Assembly (NCBI RefSeq): GCF_034439435.1
Contig: NZ_JAPCKJ010000001.1
Coordinates: forward strand, 1 to 64,000
Direction: 5' to 3'
Length of the DNA stretch: 64,000 nucleotides
Origin: Sarcina sp034439435
GTDB lineage: Bacteria; Bacillota; Clostridia; Clostridiales; Clostridiaceae
Translations under genes and position numbers: made by a program
Notes under the pieces: generated by a model
Databases searched by the model: none
The model's input: only the letters and a program-made list of their open reading frames with translations
What the model was told of the DNA's origin: nothing
Shown here: one piece after another, positions 8,666 to 17,251 of the stretch
Layout: each line of letters begins with the position of its first letter
How positions within the stretch are numbered: position 1 is the stretch's first letter

Positions 8666-9345
8666 AAATTATCATCCCTATAATTATTTTACACTATAAG
8701 GTAATATTTTATATTTCCAAATTTATTTTATTAATAAATTTATTACAATTCTCTATTAAAATTATTGACTTTTAAGTGCCAAAGGCTTATAAATCCTTAT
8801 GGGAGCTGAATGAAGGCAGAGTTATTCCCTATGAACAACATAAAAAATAAAATTATGAAGTCATAAGGAATCCTCAACTGTAAATCCTCTTTTTCGCATC
8901 GTTTCAGTTGCCCTTATTAGTTAAGTATCATCAACTGTTATAAAGTTTGTCCTATAACATCTAATACAGTTTCCCCACTCTTTAGAGTGCCAAACTACCA
9001 CCGTGCCTTTTATTTTATGAATATTGGTAGACACACACCTAAGCATATATTATAACCATTGTTCCAGCTATACCAATAAGGGTAATATATAGCTAGTATA
9101 ATATACTGTTGACTTTATTGCAGCTGCTCAACTAACCTATGGATTTATTTATAGTTATTCCAAAGCTTATAACTAACCTATACTTAATTTAGGGTATAGG
9201 AAATAAAGCCTTGCAAATCATCACTTTTTTTGAGATAATACTATTAAGGTGTTGGTATATCCTAGTTATTGAGGATATGCAAAGTTTTATAAAACTGTAT
9301 TTAGTTTTGATAGTAGGTATTGCAAGTACCTACTATTTTTTTATT
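8666..9345. other. Non-coding stretch between mobile-element remnants
   Basis: About 680 bases without an intact gene. Short protein-like pieces on the minus strand (ETMRKRGFTVEDS and CIRCYRTNFITVDDT near 8870-8990) may be gene debris but match nothing I can name. The plus strand ends in a strong terminator (9310-9343), preceded by several small hairpins (for example CCTATAC ... GTATAGG near 9177-9201). Confidence 0.4.
9310..9343 (+). terminator. Strong plus-strand terminator
   Basis: ATAGTAGGTA (9310-9319) and TACCTACTAT (9327-9336) form a perfect 10-bp stem with a 7-nt loop, followed by TTTTTTA. No plus-strand gene precedes it, so it may end a non-coding transcript. Confidence 0.7.
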
Positions 9346-9879
9346 CTAAAATAAATTTAAATTTGATGTTTTTTTACTTTTTGGTATCTTTATATTTATT
9401 AAACTAGATAATCTAATACCTGTGCTTAATAACATACATACAATACAGTAATTTCTGTATTGTGAAAATGTACATTTCTTTAAATTTGGCTTTTCCAATA
9501 ACTTTCTTAACTCATCATCCGTATAAGTTTCTATTGCAACTCTATCTACTTTTGGTAAAGTTATTTTAAAACTTTTCATATAATCCATTCTCATAAAGAA
9601 ATAAAGAATTGTTTTTAAATCTCTTGTGTAGGTGTGTAAAGTTTGTTCTCCTATTTATTTATTTTCTTTGCATTTAATAATAAAATCATCTACTACCTTT
9701 TTGTTTATATTCTTAATTAAAATATCCTCATCAAAATATCTAATAATTGATATATAAGCTTTTTCATAATGTTTACTAGTTCCTGATCTTAAATTTCTTA
9801 CTTTGCAATTGTAAATAAATTCACTAAAGCCTTCTTTGAAAGTTAAATCATTTTCTAAATTAATTTTTATCTTTTTCAT
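9346..9879 (-). pseudogene. Tyrosine recombinase (integrase) remnant
   Basis: MKKIKINLENDLTFKEGF to KCKENK (9655-9879) is the SAM-like core-binding domain (NLRSGTSKHYEKAYISIIRY). After one TAA the same frame continues IGEQTLHTYTRDLKTILYFF and then the start of the catalytic domain, YTDDELRKLLEKPNLK and LLSTGIRLSSLINI, which holds the first catalytic Arg. The frame ends at 9346, before the HxxR and Tyr motifs. So it has an internal nonsense codon (9655-9657) and a truncated C-terminus and cannot be active. It lies at the border between the island and the conserved GGGtGRT gene, as expected for an integrated element. Confidence 0.8.
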
Positions 9880-9903
9880 ATCCTCATCTTCTAATAAAAA
9901 GAC

Positions 9904-9951
9904 GTAAAAAAATACACGTCATGCAAATTTTAATTTCACATAACGTGTATT
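9904..9951 (-). terminator. Terminator of the scaffold/GGGtGRT operon
   Basis: Minus strand AATACACGTTATGT pairs with GCATGACGTGTATT (14 bp with wobble pairs), followed by TTTTTTT. It lies about 75 bases after the stop at 10027. Confidence 0.8.
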
Positions 9952-10026
9952 GTTATTATTCGATTAAGTAATCAAACGAACATCTAAAAAATAGACTTAA
10001 ATCTTCGCAAAGCGTTGATATATCTA

Positions 10027-11028
10027 TTATTTGTTCATTGCTTCTTCTACAGCAACTGCAACAGCAACAGTCATACCAACCATTGGGTTGTTTCCTGCTC
10101 CGATTAATCCCATCATCTCAACGTGAGCTGGAACTGATGATGAACCTGCGAATTGTGCATCTGAGTGCATTCTTCCCATAGTATCAGTCATACCGTATGA
10201 AGCTGGACCAGCAGCCATGTTATCTGGGTGAAGAGTTCTTCCTGTACCACCACCTGATGCTACTGAGAAGTATTTCTTACCTTGCTCAACACACTCTTTT
10301 TTGTATGTTCCAGCAACTGGATGTTGGAATCTTGTTGGGTTAGTTGAGTTACCAGTGATTGATACGTCAACTCCCTCATGATGCATTATAGCAACACCTT
10401 CTCTAACGTCGTCTGAACCGTAGCATTTAACTTTAGCTCTTGGACCGTTTGAGTATGGAGTTTCTTTAACGATGTTTAATTTACCAGTTACATAGTCAAA
10501 TTTAGTTTCAACATATGTAAATCCGTTAATTCTTGAAATGATGAATGCAGCATCTTTTCCAAGACCGTTTAATATAACTCTTAAAGGCTCTTTTCTAACT
10601 TTGTTAGCTTTTTCAGCTATTTTGATAGCACCTTCAGCAGCAGCGAATGATTCGTGTCCTGCTAAGAATGCGAAACATTTAGTTTCATCTCTTAAAAGCA
10701 TAGCTCCTAAGTTTCCGTGTCCTAATCCAACTTTTCTGTCATCAGCAACAGATCCTGGAATACAGAAAGCTTGTAATCCTTCTCCGATAGCTTCAGCAGC
10801 ATCAGCAGCAGTTTTACATCCTTTCTTTATTGCTATAGCAGCACCTAAGATGTAAGCCCATCCAGCATTTTCGAATGCTATTGGTTGAGTTTCTTTAACG
10901 ATTGTGTAAGGATCTATTCCTAAATTATCGCAAACTACTTTAGCATCTTCTATTGTTTCCATTCCGTACTTTTCTAATACAGGTTGTATTTGGTTAATTC
11001 TTCTTTCATAACTTTCAAATAATGCCAT
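10027..11028 (-). CDS. GGGtGRT protein
   Basis: 333 residues from the ATG at 11028, which has AAGGAGG 7 nt upstream; a TTG 18 bases further up would overlap that site and is not the start. The name-giving motif GGGTGRT is at residues 259-265 within SVASGGGTGRTLHPDNM. The family is conserved in clostridia next to an IscU-like scaffold, as here (33 nt gap). The protein is soluble, Gly/Ala-rich and has three Cys in the first half. A role in Fe-S or metal metabolism is inferred only from its partner; the biochemical function is unknown to me. Confidence 0.85.
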   Translation of the reverse strand: MALFESYERRINQIQPVLEKYGMETIEDAKVVCDNLGIDPYTIVKETQPIAFENAGWAYILGAAIAIKKGCKTAADAAEAIGEGLQAFCIPGSVADDRKVGLGHGNLGAMLLRDETKCFAFLAGHESFAAAEGAIKIAEKANKVRKEPLRVILNGLGKDAAFIISRINGFTYVETKFDYVTGKLNIVKETPYSNGPRAKVKCYGSDDVREGVAIMHHEGVDVSITGNSTNPTRFQHPVAGTYKKECVEQGKKYFSVASGGGTGRTLHPDNMAAGPASYGMTDTMGRMHSDAQFAGSSSVPAHVEMMGLIGAGNNPMVGMTVAVAVAVEEAMNK

Positions 11029-11061
11029 TTTATTATCCTCCTTCAATAATGAATATCTAGA

Positions 11062-11760
11062 TTATTCGTGTCTTGGATCTATAGTTCTAACAGCTTCGTC
11101 AAATCTTCCGTATTGACCAGTAGCTTTTTCCATTGCTTCGTTAGCATTCATTCCTTTAGCTACCATTTCCATCATTCTACCTAAGTGAACGAATCTGTAT
11201 CCTATGATTTGATCATCTGCATCTAAAGCTACTTTTGTTACATATCCTTCAGCCATTTCAAGGTATCTTGGTCCTTTAGCTAAAGTTCCGTACATAGTAC
11301 CTACTTGTGATCTTAATCCTTTTCCTAAGTCCTCAAGACCTGCTCCTATTGGTAGTCCACCTTCTGAGAAAGCAGTTTGGCTTCTACCATAAACTATTTG
11401 AAGGAATAATTCTCTCATTGCAGTATTTATAGCATCACAAACTAAATCTGTGTTTAAAGCCTCTAATATAGTTTTTCCTGGTAATATTTCAGAAGCCATA
11501 GCAGCTGAGTGAGTCATACCTGAACATCCTATAGTTTCTATTAAAGCTTCTTCTATGATACCATCTTTAACGTTTAAAGTTAATTTACATGCTCCTTGTT
11601 GTGGTGCACACCAGCCAACTCCGTGAGTTAAACCTGAAACATCTTTTATTTCTCTTGATTGAACCCATCTACCTTCTACAGGGATTGGTGCTGGACCGTG
11701 GTTTGGACCTTTAGCAATTACACACATTTCTTGAACTTCGCTTGAATACATCATATTCAT
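11062..11760 (-). CDS. IscU/NifU-like iron-sulfur scaffold protein
   Basis: 232 residues. VGWCAPQQGACKLTL (Cys 51 and 58), IGCSGMTHSAAMAS (Cys 79) and LVCDAINTAM (Cys 108) give the Cys pattern of IscU-type scaffolds, though the protein is longer than classical IscU (about 130). GGAGG precedes two possible in-frame ATGs (11760 and 11754). It is first in a two-gene operon with the GGGtGRT gene. Its leader has a good promoter and two small hairpins, and a Fur-box-like sequence lies further upstream. The role in cluster assembly is by family; partners other than GGGtGRT are not seen. Confidence 0.75.
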   Translation of the reverse strand: MNMMYSSEVQEMCVIAKGPNHGPAPIPVEGRWVQSREIKDVSGLTHGVGWCAPQQGACKLTLNVKDGIIEEALIETIGCSGMTHSAAMASEILPGKTILEALNTDLVCDAINTAMRELFLQIVYGRSQTAFSEGGLPIGAGLEDLGKGLRSQVGTMYGTLAKGPRYLEMAEGYVTKVALDADDQIIGYRFVHLGRMMEMVAKGMNANEAMEKATGQYGRFDEAVRTIDPRHE

Positions 11761-12113
11761 TTCTCCTCCCTAAAAAATAACTTATAGCAAAAAAATTTGC
11801 TATATCTATTCCTCTTAACAACTTGGGACTTTTTTTGTCCCTATGGGATATTTAATTACCCTCACACCTATTTTAACAAAACAATGGCGATGTAACAATA
11901 TATTTCTAAAAATTTTTCTAAAAAAACTCAATATTTTTTTATTTTATTACAACATTTGAGAATAATTATCATATTTTTTACCAATTTATTGAAGTAACAT
12001 CTCTATTTTTTACCTATTTAATTCTTTTACAGGAATATTTTAAAAATTTTCTCATGTTAAAAGCATAAAAATAAACTAAACCTCTAAAGATTTAGCTTAT
12101 TTTTATTATATTA
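11761..12113. promoter_or_regulatory. Leader and promoter region of the scaffold operon
   Basis: Minus-strand promoter TTGTTA (11893-11898), 17-base spacer, TAAAAT (11870-11875). The leader contains two hairpins, ATAGCAAA/TTTGCTAT (11782-11801) and GGGAC/GTCCC (11825-11841). Upstream at 11957-11971 lies TGAGAATAATTATCA, one mismatch from a 7-1-7 Fur box, but about 60 bases above the -35, an unusual operator place. Confidence 0.55.
12067..12105 (-). terminator. Terminator of the 12114 GH101 gene
   Basis: Minus strand AATAAGCTAAA pairs with TTTAGTTTATT (wobble allowed), then TTTTT, directly after the stop codon. Confidence 0.75.
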
Positions 12114-15100
12114 TTATCTTGCAGTTCTTAAAGTTATGGACTCCTTGCTTGAAATCTCACCATTTGAATATTTAGCTGCAATTTTAAAATTATAGATTGT
12201 GTGTCTATTTAAACCCTTAAATGTATATGAATTTTCATCAGCGGAAATTTCTCCAACCTTCTTACCATCTTTATAAAGAATATATCCTTCTAATCCTTCT
12301 GTAGTTTCTGGCTCTATCCAAGTTACAGTTAAATCCTTTTTATTTACTTCTGATTCTTTGAAGTCTCTTACTGGATTTACAATAATCTCTGTGCTAGTTC
12401 CTTCTATTATATTAACTGTTTTTTCAGCTCCTCCAATTTCATGAACTATTCCTTCTCCATCTCCTATTGATGAGTTAGTTATGCTTAAAGATGTTCCTTC
12501 AGTCTTAGCCTCTGCTTTTAAGACAATCTTCATTAAGGCTTCCTTAGCTGGTAATGGCTCTCCTGTTAATGAACTTGCTAATACTCTAACCTTTCCATCT
12601 TCTATTTTCTTAGCACTTACAAATACTCCATCCTTTGAAGTTGTTTCTACATAATCAAAAGCATTTTCATCATAATTTAATATAAAATCATAAGCCCATG
12701 CTTCTGAATTTGTTAATTCTTCTATTCCTACTCCAACTTCTATATTTTCACCTACTTTAACCTCTTCTAAAGATTCAATAGATGCACTACCTATTACTTC
12801 ATTAGCTTCTTCTGCTCTATATAAATTCAATTCAGCGGCTGAAGCAAAGCCTCCAACACTATTTATAACATCAAGCTTAACAAACTTAGCATCTACAGCT
12901 TCGAATTCCACAAACTTATCCATAGAGTTGTTTGCAAAGTTTCCTGAAGCTATTTCAGTAAAGTTTTCTCCATCTAAGCTAACAGAAAGTTTATATTCTG
13001 TTATATTCCCATTTGATCCACTTTGTCTTGGAACATATCTAAATTTGTTTATTTTAGTAGCTTCATTTAACTCCAAGGTTATATTATGAGGTCCCTGAGC
13101 TGCTCCTCCTGAATATTTAGTATGCCACATTGTATCAACATCATCATCTGAGGCATTTTGAGCTGCTCCATTTTCTCCAGAGGTTTCTTCTGATGAAGCA
13201 GTAACTCTTATAGAGGTAGGATTTATTATTGATGGGTCAGCTCCCTCAGGTATATAATCAGGAACTTCTCCATCATATTCCTCTACGATAAGATTATCAA
13301 TTACTAAAGTTCCATTTAATCTTTCAAAACCAATATAATAATCTGAAAAATCTCCTGTAGCAAAAGCTATTTCAAAAATTCCATTCTCTCCTTCATAAGC
13401 TGGTAATGATATATCCATTTTTTCTTGCGCTCTTCCACCTTCATCTGTTCTAACAACAAAATCATAAGCGCCATTATTCATAAGTTTGTAATCAAAAGTA
13501 ACCTTATACTTTGAATTAGGCTCTAGCTTTAATAAGCCTGGGGATGTTCTTAAAACTAATCCACTATTTGTTTGTCTTGTCTTAAGAGAAAACTGACCAT
13601 CTATTGTATCATCAGTAAAACCTTCATGAGTTTCTGAAAGATGTGTATGGCATTCTCCATTAACAGCACTTGTAAATGGTCCCCATCCTTCATCAACTGT
13701 TTCAAAATCTTCATAATAATAGTATTTTTCTTGATTTTCTAATTCTTTTTCACTTTTCTTTTCTTCTGTTACTCTAACATTATCAAATCTAACATAGCTA
13801 TTTTCCTCTTCTCCTTTTCCAGCTTTTAAGTTTAATGTAATTTCACTTTCTCCTTCTGGTAAGAAGAATTCAACCTCTATTCTTTGGAATCTTGTTCCTC
13901 TTTTATCTGTGTTTATTATTCTATTTTGGAAATGAGTTGCATCAACATAATTTGATACTTTTTCTCTATCTGGAAGAACAACTTCTATCTCAGCTCTCTT
14001 TTTAGATTTATCTGATACTTCAGCCCATACAGATGCAGAATAATATTTTCCGCCCTCTAGTGTTAATTTTTGAGATGCTTGTCCATCGTTAGTTCCATTA
14101 ACTTTTAAATAGTTTTGCCCCATAGCTACATCATTATCAACATCAAATATTATATGGTCTGTATTTTCAGCTGAAGAAGATTTTTCCCACCATCCATAAG
14201 AGTCAACTTGACCTTCTTTAAAACTAAAGCTATTAAATCCATTATCTCTTACATTACTTGTTTCTGACCATTCAGTAGACTCTGTTGTGTTTTCAACCTT
14301 TTCTTTATATAGAACATATGGCTTTTTAGAATCTAAAGTCAATGTTATCTTTCCATCGACAACTGGAATAGTTTTTACAAGTTCTCTTCCAATAGAGCTT
14401 GTTTCATAAAGATATACTTCATTAGAACCATCCCAAGAGTTTGGTAAAGTCCATTCTCTATTTTCTGCAAAGTCATTCCATGCATAAATCTTATCAGGAT
14501 TATTTATATCTTCTCCCCATGGAATGAAAACTCTATTATCTCTTGAGTATAGGGTTCCACTCTTATATGTGAATCCAGAATAAATTAAATTACCATCCTT
14601 ATAAAGCTCATGATTTCCTTCGTAAGCAACCCCTTCATTGTTCTCTTTAATATTGCTAGCTTTACTTACTAATCCATTTTCAAAAACAACTTCTTCTTTA
14701 CTTGAATCTAAAATATTAAAGTTTTGCATGTACTTAGTTGGTAATTCCCAAGTGTAGAATTGATTTACTACATTATCTAAACTTTTTTCATTTTGCCATC
14801 CAGTAAATCCTGTATGCTTAGTTCCTTTAAGATGCAAATCATGTGGAAATACATCCTTCATTCCGTTCTCTACAAACCTTATAATATTGCTTCTAGTTCC
14901 CTTAGTATATTCACTAGAACCTTTTGCTATATCAGCCCAATGAGTCCAAATACTATTTTGTCTAAATGGACCACTATATTCTGTTGTTACTGCAAACTCA
15001 TTTTCTAACAAAAATTCCTGCACTTTATACTCATTCCATGGATTTGACCAGTAAGTATCTACATACACCCAATCTATTCCCGGTGCATTTTCTTTCATCT

Positions 15101-17063
15101 CTTTAAGTCTTCCTAAGAGACCAGAATCACTATTATTTAATATATCATTTTTCTTATCTATAAGGTAAGCTTGATCTAACCAAGACCATCCTGGTTGCCA
15201 TTGTGTACCTACTAATTCATTTGAAAAATATTTTGCTTCTGGATAAGCTTCTGTAGCATTAACATGAACCCCAAGTTTAGTACCATATTTGCTTTCTAAA
15301 ACTTCTTCCATAGCATTGAAGCCTTCTAATCCACCTGCTCTTTCATTAAAGTTGTTACCATAATCAGGATGTCCACTATCGTGTCCTTCTGACTGATATC
15401 CCTTTAATAGTAACATTTGACCAAATCCATCAATATAATTAGAATACTGAGCTACATGATCAACTATTCTTTCAAAAGGATATTGAGCTTGAGATGCAAA
15501 GTTCATATTTATATGACTTACTTTATCTTTCACCATATCGTGATATTGTGGTTTTGTCATAATATCCCTATATGCTACCCCAGCATCATGCCAAGTAATT
15601 TCTCCATCCTTATTTAAATCATCAGCAATTACTATTTTAGCTGAGAAATCTCCATTTAAAACTGGTGAATCCTGTCCTTTCTCAACATCTCTATATATAA
15701 TAGGTCCATTCCAAAGTCCAATTTCTTTATTACCGTCAAACTCTCTTACTCCATATTGTACTTGTGAACTATAATCTATATTATTATTTTCTATAGAAAC
15801 AGCTAAACCCTCATTATTTAGAAATCCCATAGATACTTTAGTAGGGGGTGTTACATTTGCTGTTGAAACATCTAAATATATATCCTGAGAATTATTTATG
15901 CTTGTAACTTTAGCAGCTGTAAGTTTTCCAACACTTTCACCTTCATTCACTGTAACTAAATTATGATCTAAAAATTCTAAAGTTCTTAAAGTAAAGTCTT
16001 CTCCTTCTATAACATTTACTAATTTCATTTCCACATAATTATCAATAACTTCTAACGATATGTCGAAAGTTAAATCAATATCGTCAAAATCAAAGGAATA
16101 AACTGCTTTGTTTTCTGAAATTTTATTATATAAAACAATTGGTTTATACACATCGCCATTTATTTTAACCTTATCTTTTGATACTAAAGTTCCGTTTATA
16201 CTTCTTTCTCCCTTATTATATCTAACTATATTAGGGAATTTATTATCAATTGTAACTACTAAATCCTCTGCTGAAATTGTATCCTGATTTTCTTCTGTAA
16301 TAATCCTATCTGCTTCTTGTACTGTATCCGGAAGTTTTTTATATGATAAATTATCAAAGTGTATTTCTTTTTCTTGAGACCAAAGCCTAAATCCTATTTT
16401 TCCTTCTCCCATAGGGAAATTTGGCGCTTTGCTTAAATCAGTTTCTAAAGCAAGTTCACCATCTAAATAAACTTCCAATTTATTATCAACATATTTAAGC
16501 TTCATTCTATATTTTTTATTTGCTTGAAGAGATGGGCCATCAACACTTATATATCCACTAGCACTTTGAATTACCCATTTTCCGCCATCATAACATATCA
16601 TTCCATAATTATTATCATTTTCGTATCTTATAACAACTCCAAACTGTCCTCCTGAAATCATTGTGAAATCGAATTCATATTCAGCATTTTGAAAAACTGG
16701 TGAATTATCATCAATAACTCTACACTCTGTCCATAGCTTATTAGCTAATTTAAAAACCCCATCTTCAACAACCATTTTCTTAGGTTCTCCACTAAAAATT
16801 CGATATCCATCTAAATCTGTAGCTTCCTCGAAATCCTTTGTATAAATATCCTCCTCTAAGCTCGCACTTACATTTAAATTATTATAATAAGTGCTTAATT
16901 CTTCTAGTTCTAATGTTCCTACGATATTTTTAGTAGCTTCTTGCTCACTCTCTGGACTAGCCATTACCACCTTAGGTGATATCAAACTTAAACCATAAAA
17001 GGAAGTCATTATTGCTGCTGTAAGTTTTAATCCATGCTTTTTCATAAACTTATTCCTTGTCAT
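12114..17063 (-). CDS. GH101 endo-alpha-N-acetylgalactosaminidase with CBM32, cohesin-like and FN3 modules
   Basis: 1649 residues from the ATG at 17063 (AAGGGGG 5 nt upstream; the in-frame ATG 18 bases earlier lies before that site). The start MTRNKFMKK matches the two GH101 paralogues nearby. Order: signal peptide (1-35), LamG-like domain (about 70-245), GH101 catalytic region (about 255-930) with WVYVDTYW carrying the predicted nucleophile Asp669 and TTEYSGP carrying acid/base Glu695, beta-sandwich domains, CBM32 (about 1281-1420), cohesin-like X82 domain (1421-1556), FN3 (1557-1649). GH101 enzymes release Gal-beta1,3-GalNAc from Ser/Thr of mucin-type glycoproteins. Length and layout resemble C. 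perfringens EngCP. No sortase motif, so it should be secreted. It has its own terminator and nagJ lies directly upstream. Confidence 0.9.
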   Translation of the reverse strand: MTRNKFMKKHGLKLTAAIMTSFYGLSLISPKVVMASPESEQEATKNIVGTLELEELSTYYNNLNVSASLEEDIYTKDFEEATDLDGYRIFSGEPKKMVVEDGVFKLANKLWTECRVIDDNSPVFQNAEYEFDFTMISGGQFGVVIRYENDNNYGMICYDGGKWVIQSASGYISVDGPSLQANKKYRMKLKYVDNKLEVYLDGELALETDLSKAPNFPMGEGKIGFRLWSQEKEIHFDNLSYKKLPDTVQEADRIITEENQDTISAEDLVVTIDNKFPNIVRYNKGERSINGTLVSKDKVKINGDVYKPIVLYNKISENKAVYSFDFDDIDLTFDISLEVIDNYVEMKLVNVIEGEDFTLRTLEFLDHNLVTVNEGESVGKLTAAKVTSINNSQDIYLDVSTANVTPPTKVSMGFLNNEGLAVSIENNNIDYSSQVQYGVREFDGNKEIGLWNGPIIYRDVEKGQDSPVLNGDFSAKIVIADDLNKDGEITWHDAGVAYRDIMTKPQYHDMVKDKVSHINMNFASQAQYPFERIVDHVAQYSNYIDGFGQMLLLKGYQSEGHDSGHPDYGNNFNERAGGLEGFNAMEEVLESKYGTKLGVHVNATEAYPEAKYFSNELVGTQWQPGWSWLDQAYLIDKKNDILNNSDSGLLGRLKEMKENAPGIDWVYVDTYWSNPWNEYKVQEFLLENEFAVTTEYSGPFRQNSIWTHWADIAKGSSEYTKGTRSNIIRFVENGMKDVFPHDLHLKGTKHTGFTGWQNEKSLDNVVNQFYTWELPTKYMQNFNILDSSKEEVVFENGLVSKASNIKENNEGVAYEGNHELYKDGNLIYSGFTYKSGTLYSRDNRVFIPWGEDINNPDKIYAWNDFAENREWTLPNSWDGSNEVYLYETSSIGRELVKTIPVVDGKITLTLDSKKPYVLYKEKVENTTESTEWSETSNVRDNGFNSFSFKEGQVDSYGWWEKSSSAENTDHIIFDVDNDVAMGQNYLKVNGTNDGQASQKLTLEGGKYYSASVWAEVSDKSKKRAEIEVVLPDREKVSNYVDATHFQNRIINTDKRGTRFQRIEVEFFLPEGESEITLNLKAGKGEEENSYVRFDNVRVTEEKKSEKELENQEKYYYYEDFETVDEGWGPFTSAVNGECHTHLSETHEGFTDDTIDGQFSLKTRQTNSGLVLRTSPGLLKLEPNSKYKVTFDYKLMNNGAYDFVVRTDEGGRAQEKMDISLPAYEGENGIFEIAFATGDFSDYYIGFERLNGTLVIDNLIVEEYDGEVPDYIPEGADPSIINPTSIRVTASSEETSGENGAAQNASDDDVDTMWHTKYSGGAAQGPHNITLELNEATKINKFRYVPRQSGSNGNITEYKLSVSLDGENFTEIASGNFANNSMDKFVEFEAVDAKFVKLDVINSVGGFASAAELNLYRAEEANEVIGSASIESLEEVKVGENIEVGVGIEELTNSEAWAYDFILNYDENAFDYVETTSKDGVFVSAKKIEDGKVRVLASSLTGEPLPAKEALMKIVLKAEAKTEGTSLSITNSSIGDGEGIVHEIGGAEKTVNIIEGTSTEIIVNPVRDFKESEVNKKDLTVTWIEPETTEGLEGYILYKDGKKVGEISADENSYTFKGLNRHTIYNFKIAAKYSNGEISSKESITLRTAR

Positions 17064-17157
17064 TTTATCCCCCTTAATCATTTTGTATTATTTTACTTAA
17101 TTGTAACATCCATACATAAAGTAACACATAGAATTTTTTTACTTCTATAAATTAAAA

Positions 17158-17181
17158 AGCAAGAGGAAAATTCCTCTTGCT
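17158..17181 (-). terminator. Terminator of nagJ
   Basis: AGCAAGAGGAA and TTCCTCTTGCT form a perfect 11-bp stem, followed on the minus strand by TTTTTAATTT. It lies 70 bases beyond the nagJ stop. Confidence 0.85.
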
Positions 17182-17251
17182 CAAAATATTGATTTACTAA
17201 AGTTCTATTTCATAAGTAAATCTATTTAAATTAGTTATAAAAATACATATT

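Noticed and set aside
8760..9010. Insertion sequence or group II intron
   Set aside because: Protein-like fragments are too short and frame-broken to assign, and no terminal repeats or conserved intron domain V were found.
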